Assembly (NCBI GenBank): GCA_027296025.1
Contig: JAPUJU010000258.1
Coordinates: 1 to 12,783 of the forward strand
DNA length: 12,783 bases
Reading direction: 5' to 3'
Origin: a bacterium
GTDB lineage: Bacteria > Krumholzibacteriota > Krumholzibacteriia > WVZY01
Positions 7,218 through 12,783 of this stretch are shown in pieces (the stretch's first letter is position 1; each line of letters starts with the position of its first letter). The position numbers and the translations under genes were made by a program. The notes beneath the pieces were generated by a model, which saw only the letters and a list, made by a program, of their open reading frames with translations, was not told where the DNA came from and searched no databases.

Positions 7218-7472
7218 GTGGCGCATAAAAAGGGTCAAGGAAGTATCAAGAACGGTCGCGACAGCCGTGCCCAACGGCTCGGCGTCAAGCACTACTCCGG
7301 TGAGCGAGTCTCCGCGGGCAGCATTCTGGTGCGGCAGCGGGGCACGAAGGTCCACCCGGGGCTAAACGTTGGTCTCGGCAGAGACGATACCTTGTTTGCA
7401 AAGATTGATGGAGTTGTCCGGTTCGAATCCTTTGGAAAGAACAAGAAAAGGGTCAGCATTCAGACGGCGTGA
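7218..7472 (+). CDS. rpmA: 50S ribosomal protein L27
   Basis: L27 reaches the peptidyl transferase centre with its N-terminal tail. The 84-residue protein starts MAHKKGQGSIKNGRDS, the classic tail and RNA-binding start, followed by AQRLGVKHYSGE and GSILVRQRGTKVHPG. It begins on GTG and directly with AHKK. There is therefore no cleavable N-terminal extension of the Firmicutes type, which fits a diderm organism. The family residues GGGS/T appear here as GQGSI, a small change. The TGA stop (7470-7472) sits in the loop of a perfect hairpin. Confidence 0.97.
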   Translation: MAHKKGQGSIKNGRDSRAQRLGVKHYSGERVSAGSILVRQRGTKVHPGLNVGLGRDDTLFAKIDGVVRFESFGKNKKRVSIQTA

Positions 7473-7480
7473 GCCGTCTG
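7461..7480 (+). terminator. Hairpin spanning the rpmA stop, possible terminator
   Basis: CAGACGGC (7461-7468) and GCCGTCTG (7473-7480) form a perfect eight-base-pair GC-rich stem. The four-base loop GTGA contains the rpmA stop codon. A second small hairpin follows at once (GACTT 7482-7486, AAGTC 7490-7494). No run of T follows, only a pyrimidine-rich stretch, so classical intrinsic termination is doubtful. It may mark the 3' end of the rplU-rpmA transcript or protect it from exonucleases. The gap 7473-7574 before kdsB holds no clear promoter. Confidence 0.45.
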
Positions 7481-7565
7481 CGACTTTCAAAGTCAACTTC
7501 CCTTGCCGGATACCTGTCTCTCCTTCTCCCCCTAGAACAGACTCTTGTGTGAACGACCCCCGGAC

Positions 7566-7570
7566 GAGGT
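7566..7570 (+). promoter_or_regulatory. Ribosome binding site of kdsB
   Basis: GAGGT ends four bases before the GTG at 7575. It supports that start over the upstream in-frame TTG at 7545, whose ten extra residues do not look like KdsB. Confidence 0.6.
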
Positions 7571-7574
7571 GCGC

Positions 7575-8312
7575 GTGAACGATTCGAGCGTGGCCATCGT
7601 GATACCGGCGCGTTTTCACTCGACGCGATTTCCCGGCAAGCCCCTGGCTGTGGTCAACGGGAAACCGTTGATCGAGTGGGTATACCGCCGCGCGCGCGAG
7701 GTATCGGGCGTCGACCGGGTTGTTGTCGCGACGGATCACAAGGACATTGCGGACGCGATCGGAGGGTTTGGTGGAGACGTCATCATGACAAGTGGCAATC
7801 ATGCAACCGGCACGGACCGCGTGGCGGAAGTGGCGCGCGGATTGAAACACAGCTTTGTTTTCAATCTGCAGGGAGACGAACCGGTTTTCCCGGTTAGCCT
7901 CCTCGAAGAAATGATCCGCGAGTTGGCCGGGTCCGATGCTGACATCGTAACTGCGTCACACGCGATCGAAGGTGCGGCGGAAATGAACGACACGAACGTT
8001 GTCAAAGTGGTAACGGATCGTTCCGGTAACGCGCTGTACTTTTCGCGGGCGGCCATACCCTGTGGGCACGCGCCGGGCGGAGACGGATTGGCCGGTTTTC
8101 GTCACATTGGCATCTACGGATTCAAACGTGCATCGCTCCTGCGTTTTGCGGACGCTCAACGAACACCGCTCGAGGAGGCGGAGAATCTCGAGCAGCTTCG
8201 AGCGCTCGAAAACAGCATGACAATTCGTGTTATACAGACGGAGTATTTGGCGCTTGGCGTTGATGTTCCGGGCGATTTAAAAAATGTTGAAAAAGCGCTG
8301 GCGTCTGTTTAG
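7575..8312 (+). CDS. kdsB: CMP-KDO synthetase (3-deoxy-manno-octulosonate cytidylyltransferase)
   Basis: KdsB activates KDO with CTP to CMP-KDO, the donor for the LPS inner core. With the GTG start at 7575 the protein has 245 residues, against about 248 in E. coli. The nucleotide-binding start IVIPARFHSTRFPGKPL (8-24) is diagnostic. Further motifs are ATGTDRVAE (77-85), NLQGDEP (97-103, with Asp101 as a likely metal ligand), GFRHIGIYGF (174-183), TPLEEAENLEQLR (197-209) and GVDVPGDL (228-235, with Asp230 as the second likely metal ligand). It lies 61 bases upstream of pyrG, whose product CTP is its substrate. No strong promoter is visible in front of it, so expression may come from read-through past the rpmA hairpin or from a promoter I could not recognise. 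Confidence 0.96.
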   Translation: MNDSSVAIVIPARFHSTRFPGKPLAVVNGKPLIEWVYRRAREVSGVDRVVVATDHKDIADAIGGFGGDVIMTSGNHATGTDRVAEVARGLKHSFVFNLQGDEPVFPVSLLEEMIRELAGSDADIVTASHAIEGAAEMNDTNVVKVVTDRSGNALYFSRAAIPCGHAPGGDGLAGFRHIGIYGFKRASLLRFADAQRTPLEEAENLEQLRALENSMTIRVIQTEYLALGVDVPGDLKNVEKALASV

Positions 8313-8361
8313 ACTTATGTGCGTCAGGTTGAGATCAAGGCTAAGTCAAACGTTTTGAGTC

Positions 8362-8368
8362 AAGGGGG
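8362..8368 (+). promoter_or_regulatory. Ribosome binding site of pyrG
   Basis: AAGGGGG lies five bases before the TTG at 8374 and supports this non-ATG start. The gap 8313-8373 between kdsB and pyrG shows no promoter or hairpin that I can support. Confidence 0.65.
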
Positions 8369-8373
8369 ACACC

Positions 8374-10008
8374 TTGAAGTTTATCTTTGTGACCGGTGGC
8401 GTTGTTTCTTCGCTCGGCAAAGGTATCGCGTGCGCTTCGCTTGGGTTGTTGCTCAAGCAGCGGGGGCTCAAGGTAACGATTCAAAAATTTGATCCGTACA
8501 TCAACGTGGATCCGGGAACGATGAGCCCGTTTCAGCATGGCGAAGTTTTCGTCACAGAAGACGGAGCGGAAACGGATCTCGATCTCGGACACTACGAGCG
8601 TTTCATCGACTCAAATCTCACGAAGAAACACAGTGTGTCGACGGGTCAGATTTACCAGGCCGTCATCGATCGGGAACGACGGGGAGGCTACCTGGGGAAA
8701 ACCGTCCAGGTGATTCCTCACATTACCGATGAAATCAAGCGCCGGATCAAGGAAGTCGCCGAATCCGACCCCCCCCCCGACGTGATCATCACGGAAATCG
8801 GCGGTACCACGGGCGATATCGAGAGCCAGCCATTTCTCGAGGCGATTCGACAGATGAGGCTCGAGCTCGGTGTCGACGAAACGCTTTTCATCCACTTGAC
8901 GCTTGTGCCATACATCCGTGCGGCCAAGGAACTCAAGACCAAGCCTACCCAGAACAGTGTTCGCCAGCTGCGGGAGATCGGTATCCAGCCCGATGTTCTC
9001 CTCGTCCGAACCGAGGTGCCGCTTAGCCCCGACATTCGTCAGAAGCTTGCGCTCTTCTGTAACGTGCGAGAAGAAGCCGTGATCGAAGCCCGGGATGTAT
9101 CCTCTATCTATCAGGTGCCGATTCATTTTCACAAAGAGCGGCTCGATGACATCGTCGTGAAGCTACTGCGGATGGATGTCCCGGAGCCGGACCTCGGCGA
9201 GTGGGATCGTCTGTTGAAACGCATGGAGGACGCGGAGCCCGACGTTACTATTGCCGTGTGTGGCAAGTACGTTCACTTGAACGACGCGTACAAGTCTATT
9301 ATTGAAGCGTTCACACACGCCGGAATACACAACGACGTTAACGTGAATATTCGATGGGTCGATGCGGAAGACATCGAAACTTACGGTGCCGACAAATACC
9401 TCCGGGATGTCGCCGGTATCCTGGTGCCGGGTGGTTTTGGAGAACGGGGAATTGCCGGCAAGCTGGAAGCCGTTCGTTTCGCGCGCGAAAACAAGGTCCC
9501 TTACCTTGGGATTTGTCTCGGCCTTCAAAGCGCCGTCATCGAGTTCGCGAAGAACGTGTGTGGTGTCGAAGATGCGGACAGCTCGGAGTTCAACGAGAGC
9601 TGCGAGAATCCGGTGATCGATCTGATGAAAGATCAGCGTGACAAGGACGACAAAGGCGGTACGATGCGGCTGGGAGCGTACCCCTGCAAGATCGAACCGG
9701 GCACGCTCGCTGAAGAGATCTATCAGACTTCCGAAGTGAAGGAACGCCATCGTCATCGGTGGGAAGTGAACAATCGTTACCGTGACATGTTCAAGGAGCG
9801 CGGCTTGATTATCTCCGGCATGTCTCCGGACCGCAAATTGGTTGAGATGATCGAGTTGACCGATCACCCGTTCTTTGTTGCGGTTCAGTTCCACCCGGAA
9901 CTCAAGAGCCGGCCGAACAGGCCGCACCCTCTCTTCAAGGCGCTTGTCAGGGCCGCCAGAATGCTATCGGCGGGATCTGTCGATGACCGACGTGCAGTAA
10001 ACAGCTGA
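8374..10008 (+). CDS. pyrG: CTP synthase
   Basis: PyrG aminates UTP to CTP with ATP and glutamine. The 544-residue protein has the usual length. The N-terminal synthase domain starts KFIFVTGGVVSSLGKGI (2-18, with the P-loop) and contains QKFDPYINVDPGTMSPFQHGE (in two parts, 37-57) and EIGGTTGDIES (141-151). The C-terminal glutaminase domain carries VPGGFGERG (351-359), Cys381 in GICLGLQ, and His507 and Glu509 in VQFHPEL. The start is TTG at 8374, right where the family begins. A run of ten C bases (8769-8778) encodes part of DPPPD at residues 132-136. Placement between kdsB and kdsA links CTP supply to CMP-KDO formation. kdsA follows after 17 bases. Confidence 0.97.
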   Translation: MKFIFVTGGVVSSLGKGIACASLGLLLKQRGLKVTIQKFDPYINVDPGTMSPFQHGEVFVTEDGAETDLDLGHYERFIDSNLTKKHSVSTGQIYQAVIDRERRGGYLGKTVQVIPHITDEIKRRIKEVAESDPPPDVIITEIGGTTGDIESQPFLEAIRQMRLELGVDETLFIHLTLVPYIRAAKELKTKPTQNSVRQLREIGIQPDVLLVRTEVPLSPDIRQKLALFCNVREEAVIEARDVSSIYQVPIHFHKERLDDIVVKLLRMDVPEPDLGEWDRLLKRMEDAEPDVTIAVCGKYVHLNDAYKSIIEAFTHAGIHNDVNVNIRWVDAEDIETYGADKYLRDVAGILVPGGFGERGIAGKLEAVRFARENKVPYLGICLGLQSAVIEFAKNVCGVEDADSSEFNESCENPVIDLMKDQRDKDDKGGTMRLGAYPCKIEPGTLAEEIYQTSEVKERHRHRWEVNNRYRDMFKERGLIISGMSPDRKLVEMIELTDHPFFVAVQFHPELKSRPNRPHPLFKALVRAARMLSAGSVDDRRAVNS

Positions 10009-10025
10009 TTCCTCGGCCCGACACC

Positions 10026-10844
10026 ATGAATCCAATTCAGATCGGAAATACCAGATTCGATTCGCGGTCCCGGCCGCTTCTGATCGCAGGACCCTGCGTG
10101 ATCGAGAGCCGTGACGATACCCTGCGCCTGGCGGAAAAAATCGCGTTACTTCCCCTCACGAGTCGGTTCTCGTTCGTATTCAAGGCCAGCTACATGAAAG
10201 ACAATCGGAGTTCCGGGGAGAGCTACCGTGGTCCGGGGATCGACGAGGGATTGAGAATTCTCGAGAGCGTTCGCGAAACGGTCGGTTGCCCTGTGATCTC
10301 TGATGTGCATACCATAGAGGAAGCGGCCCAGGCATCCGAAGTGCTGGATATCGTTCAGATTCCGGCGTTTCTTTGCCGGCAGACTCGAATTCTCGAGACG
10401 GCCGGAAAACACGCGCGCGCGGTGAACATCAAAAAGGGCCAGTTTCTTTCGCCGGACGCGATGAAGCTTGCCGCGGAGAAGGTGAGGAAGGCGGGCGGCG
10501 AAAATATTTTGCTAACCGAGCGTGGAACGACGTTCGGTTACAATGATCTCGTCGTTGATTTTCGCGGCGTTGCAACGATGAAAACGTTCGGCTGGCCGGT
10601 TATTTTCGATGTGACACACAGCCTGCAGAAGCCGGGTGAGTTGGGGGAACGTTCCGGTGGACAGCCGGAACTCGCATCCGTCATGGCGCGCGCCGCTGCG
10701 TCGGTTCCCTGTGACGGACTGTTTATAGAAACGCATCCCGATCCGAAGAACGCAAAGAGTGATGCGGCTTCGATGTTACCTCTGGAGAATTTTGAGGATC
10801 TACTCGAAAGCGTTCTGGGCGTGTTCGCGGCAACCAGGGATTGA
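10026..10844 (+). CDS. kdsA: KDO-8-phosphate synthase, metal-dependent class
   Basis: KdsA condenses arabinose-5-phosphate with phosphoenolpyruvate to KDO-8-phosphate. The 272-residue protein shows LLIAGPCVIES (18-28), FKASYMKDNRSS (52-63), QIPAFLCRQT (111-120), VNIKKGQFLSP (133-143), LTERGTTFGYN (163-173) and FDVTHSLQKPG (194-204). Cys24, His198, Glu235 and Asp246 match Cys11, His185, Glu222 and Asp233 of the Aquifex aeolicus metalloenzyme with identical spacing (174, 37 and 11 residues). This enzyme should therefore need a divalent metal, unlike the metal-free E. coli type, which has Asn at the cysteine position. No ribosome binding site is clear before the ATG. The TGA overlaps a possible TTG of the next frame. 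Confidence 0.97.
   Translation: MNPIQIGNTRFDSRSRPLLIAGPCVIESRDDTLRLAEKIALLPLTSRFSFVFKASYMKDNRSSGESYRGPGIDEGLRILESVRETVGCPVISDVHTIEEAAQASEVLDIVQIPAFLCRQTRILETAGKHARAVNIKKGQFLSPDAMKLAAEKVRKAGGENILLTERGTTFGYNDLVVDFRGVATMKTFGWPVIFDVTHSLQKPGELGERSGGQPELASVMARAAASVPCDGLFIETHPDPKNAKSDAASMLPLENFEDLLESVLGVFAATRD
10836..10840 (+). promoter_or_regulatory. Ribosome binding site of kdsD
   Basis: AGGGA lies nine bases before the GTG at 10850. It directly abuts the TTG at 10841 and so could not serve that start, which makes 10850 the better choice. Confidence 0.45.
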
Positions 10845-10849
10845 AACCG

Positions 10850-11920
10850 GTGGCTGAACGAGAAATGGAACGAAAAACAAACCACAATAAAACGAACCGG
10901 ATTGGGCCGGATCCCGCGGACGACGCGTTGGCGAGCAACGATGATCGCGATCTGGCCACGGCCCGTGCAGTGTTTCGGGATGAGATCGATAGCCTGCGAG
11001 ATGTAGAGGCGCGCCTCGGCTCGAGTTTCCATCGTGCCGTCGAAGCGATTCTTAACTGCAAAGGCCGGTTGATCATTTCGGGTGTCGGTAAGTCCGGGCT
11101 GATCGGGCAGAAGATCGCAGCGACGTTTACCAGCACAGGAACGCCGAGCTTCTACATTCACCCGGTGGAAGCAGCGCACGGCGACCTGGGACTCGTGAGC
11201 AGGGACGACATCGTCCTGTTCATTTCGAAGAGCGGGATGAGCGATGAGTTCGGGCACCTCTTCCCCTCGTTCGATCGGCTCGGTGTGACGCTTATCGCGC
11301 TTACCGGAAACACGCGTTCGTACCTCGCAAAGCAAAGTGACATCGTGCTTGATACTGCGGTCCGTCAAGAGGCGTGCGCACTCGATCTCGCCCCGACCAC
11401 GAGCACGACGGTCGCGCTCGTCATGGGCGACGCTCTTGCGTGCGCGCTGATGAAGCGGCGCGGTTTCAACGTGACGGACTTTGCGCGCAACCACCCGAGT
11501 GGCCTCCTGGGCAAGCGCCTGACTTTGCGTGTTCAGGAGCTGATGCGAACCGGTGATGCGATGCCACTGGTTCCGGTCGACACCGTGCTCAAGGACGCGC
11601 TGATTGAAATGGCGACGAAGGCCATCGGATGTGTCGGGGTCACGGAAAAGGACGGACGGCTCTGCGGCATCATTACGGACGGTGACTTGAAACGGATCAT
11701 GGTTCGCACGCCTGACGCCATAGAAACATCGGTTGAGGACCTGATGACGCGGAACCCGAAAACCATCAACGCGAGCGTGCTCGCGGCCGAAGCGCTGGCG
11801 TCCATGGAAATGAACCCGTCCGGCCCGCTCACCATGTACTTTATCGTCGATGACCAAGGCCGCCCCAACGGCGTCCTCCACATCCACGACATCCTGCGTT
11901 CCGGCCTGGGCGGCGACTGA
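10850..11920 (+). CDS. kdsD: Arabinose-5-phosphate isomerase (SIS plus two CBS domains)
   Basis: This enzyme interconverts ribulose-5-phosphate and arabinose-5-phosphate, the first step of KDO synthesis. The product has 356 residues from the GTG at 10850, slightly longer than E. coli KdsD (328) because of a hydrophilic N-terminal extension of about 30 residues. The SIS domain (about 60-210) has GVGKSGLIGQKIAATF, HPVEAAHGDLG, SKSGMSDE and EACALDLAPTTSTT. Lys81, Glu133, Glu174 and His215 match Lys59, Glu111, Glu152 and His193 of E. coli KdsD with identical spacing. Two CBS modules follow (about 225-285 and 295-352), with ITDGDLKR and GVLHIHDILR. The TTG at 10841 (overlapping the kdsA stop as TTGA) and the ATG at 10865 are alternative starts. 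A GutQ or KpsF paralogue cannot be excluded by sequence, but the position after kdsA favours KdsD. Confidence 0.94.
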   Translation: MAEREMERKTNHNKTNRIGPDPADDALASNDDRDLATARAVFRDEIDSLRDVEARLGSSFHRAVEAILNCKGRLIISGVGKSGLIGQKIAATFTSTGTPSFYIHPVEAAHGDLGLVSRDDIVLFISKSGMSDEFGHLFPSFDRLGVTLIALTGNTRSYLAKQSDIVLDTAVRQEACALDLAPTTSTTVALVMGDALACALMKRRGFNVTDFARNHPSGLLGKRLTLRVQELMRTGDAMPLVPVDTVLKDALIEMATKAIGCVGVTEKDGRLCGIITDGDLKRIMVRTPDAIETSVEDLMTRNPKTINASVLAAEALASMEMNPSGPLTMYFIVDDQGRPNGVLHIHDILRSGLGGD

Positions 11921-12049
11921 TCCCCCCTTTCGGTCCGTACGCTTTCGACTCCGGCGATCGGGCCGGTCGTCCAACGATGGTTCGAGGTTTCTCAAGCCTC
12001 CCATCCCCTCCTCGACTCACCCGTTCGTTCTTTATGGCACACATTTTGC

Positions 12050-12084
12050 TTGACTTAGTCCCTCCGCTATGCTAACTATATAAG
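12050..12084 (+). promoter_or_regulatory. Possible promoter for the acyltransferase gene
   Basis: TTGACT (12050-12055) is a good -35 box, but the hexamer at 17-base spacing (TAACTA) is poor. The best -10-like sequence, TATAAG at 12079-12084, lies 23 bases away, which is too far for a standard sigma-70 promoter. The AT-rich patch in a gap before a new gene suggests a promoter, but the exact boxes are uncertain. Confidence 0.35.
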
Positions 12085-12142
12085 TGTAAAGGATTTTGGC
12101 GATTCGCGGGTGCCCGTGACCGCTTTCGTTTCAGTGGAAAAC

Positions 12143-12147
12143 AAGGG
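12143..12147 (+). promoter_or_regulatory. Ribosome binding site of the acyltransferase gene
   Basis: AAGGG lies seven bases before the GTG at 12155. It favours this start over the in-frame GTGs at 12110, 12116 and 12134, none of which has a well-placed purine-rich site. Confidence 0.5.
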
Positions 12148-12154
12148 CAGATTT

Positions 12155-12783
12155 GTGCGCCGCAGAAAAAAATTTAAGAGAGATCTCGAAGTTATTCTAG
12201 CGGACGGCGTCTATCACTTTGCGCGTCACCTGCCGCGCAGAGCAGGCTTCCGGATTTTCTCCGCCCTTGGGGACACCTTCTGGTGGCTCCTTCGGAAAGA
12301 CCGTGAGCGAGCCCTGCAGAACCTCGAAATCGCATTTCCCGACGCGCCTGAGCCGGTGCGCAGGGCCATCGCCCGGGGAATGTTCAAGTTGATTGGCCAG
12401 AACACGTTCGAGTTCCTGAATCTGGAAGGAAGTTCGCCGGAGCGCGTGACATCGTTAATCGAGCGGGTGGAGGGCAAGGAGCACCTCGACGAGGCATACG
12501 AAGCGGGGAAAGGGTTGATCGGGATCACCGGGCACATCGGGTGTTTCGAGTTACTCGCGGCCTACTGGGCGAATAGTGGATACCTGGTAAACGTGGTAGG
12601 ACGGGAGCTGTGGGAGAAGCGGATCAGCGAGCGACTCGTTCGCATCCGCAACTCGATGGGATATCGGACAATCGATCGGGACACGGGTGGCAAGGAGATC
12701 CTGCGCGTGCTCCGCGACAGAGGGATCGTCGCGGTACTGATCGACCAACACACGAGGGTCAGCGGGGTGTATGTCCCGTTTTT
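12155..12783 (+). CDS. Lipid A biosynthesis acyltransferase, LpxL/HtrB-like (3'-truncated by window edge)
   Basis: Members of this family add secondary acyl chains to lipid A at the inner membrane. Some relatives acylate other glycolipids. The frame stays open to the window end, giving 209 N-terminal residues of an expected 290-310. The start is a basic segment (MRRRKKFKRD), then a helix-rich region with RERALQNLEIAFPD (50-63) and RRAIARGMFKLIGQNTFEF (69-87). The catalytic H-x4-E motif is GHIGCFE, with His127 and Glu132, where GHFGNWE is more usual. Downstream family segments are RNSMGYRTIDRD (165-176), ILRVLRDRGIVAVLIDQHT (182-200) and VYVPF at the edge. Its place after the KDO genes agrees with lipid A work. 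The family call is firm, but whether it is LpxL, LpxM or LpxP cannot be told. Confidence 0.9.
   Translation, partial: MRRRKKFKRDLEVILADGVYHFARHLPRRAGFRIFSALGDTFWWLLRKDRERALQNLEIAFPDAPEPVRRAIARGMFKLIGQNTFEFLNLEGSSPERVTSLIERVEGKEHLDEAYEAGKGLIGITGHIGCFELLAAYWANSGYLVNVVGRELWEKRISERLVRIRNSMGYRTIDRDTGGKEILRVLRDRGIVAVLIDQHTRVSGVYVPF

Larger units (their letters stand above)
11921..12154 (+). other. Intergenic region between kdsD and the acyltransferase gene
   Basis: This 234-base gap is the longest in the window. A weak hairpin (CCGGC 11951-11955, GCCGG 11962-11966) follows kdsD without a T-run. From about 12040 to 12095 the DNA turns AT-rich and promoter-like. No RNA gene or conserved leader was recognised. 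Confidence 0.5.

Noticed and set aside
9163..9927. A 254-codon open frame on the minus strand opposite pyrG
   Set aside because: No domain is seen, and the plus strand is a clear CTP synthase glutaminase domain.
11951..11966. Hairpin CCGGC/GCCGG after kdsD as a terminator
   Set aside because: The stem is only five base pairs and there is no T-run after it.
10538..12004. A 488-codon open frame on the minus strand opposite kdsA and kdsD
   Set aside because: Its translation is rich in Arg and His with no recognisable domain, and it lies exactly opposite two genes with intact catalytic residues. It is a product of GC-rich codon bias.

Overview
The window is a stretch of bacterial chromosome that looks entirely housekeeping. 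All eleven genes are on the plus strand and tightly packed. No RNA gene, mobile element, CRISPR array, phage gene or origin was seen. The KDO genes kdsA, kdsB and kdsD, and a lipid A type acyltransferase, point to a diderm (Gram-negative, LPS-making) bacterium. L27 has no Firmicutes-type N-terminal extension, which agrees. Base composition is moderately GC-rich by eye. The mixture of split purL/purQ, a Bacillus-like PurF with cysteines placed for an Fe-S cluster, metal-type KdsA and the RNase G-L21-L27 cluster fits a deep-branching lineage (Deltaproteobacteria-like or an FCB-type candidate phylum). That placement is inference from gene content and is of low confidence.

Region 1 (1-4439) is a purine operon: the 3' two thirds of purL, then purQ, a 219-residue gene that I read as two PurS-like modules in tandem, and purF. 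The last three are joined by GTGA and ATGA start/stop overlaps. PurL, PurQ and PurS together would form FGAM synthase (step 4 of IMP synthesis). PurF catalyses the first committed step.

Region 2 (4440-7480) holds a radical-SAM-linked DUF2344 protein, RNase G/E, and ribosomal proteins L21 and L27. The DUF2344 and RNase genes overlap by ATGA. A near-consensus sigma-70 promoter (TTGACA, 17-base spacer, TATTAA) overlaps the RNase stop codon and should drive rplU-rpmA separately. A perfect hairpin carries the rpmA stop codon in its loop.

Region 3 (7481-12783) is an outer-membrane LPS block: kdsB, pyrG, kdsA, kdsD and the start of an LpxL/HtrB-like acyltransferase that runs off the window. KdsD makes arabinose-5-phosphate, KdsA condenses it with PEP to KDO-8-phosphate, a phosphatase (KdsC, not in the window) would remove the phosphate, and KdsB activates KDO with CTP, the product of PyrG. 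The acyltransferase starts after a 234-base gap with an AT-rich, promoter-like patch.

I found no convincing undescribed system. The most unusual item is the stand-alone tandem PurS-like protein. Smaller items are the promoter embedded in the rng stop codon, the stop-codon hairpin of rpmA, a DUF2344 gene without its usual radical SAM neighbour, and a ten-C tract inside pyrG.
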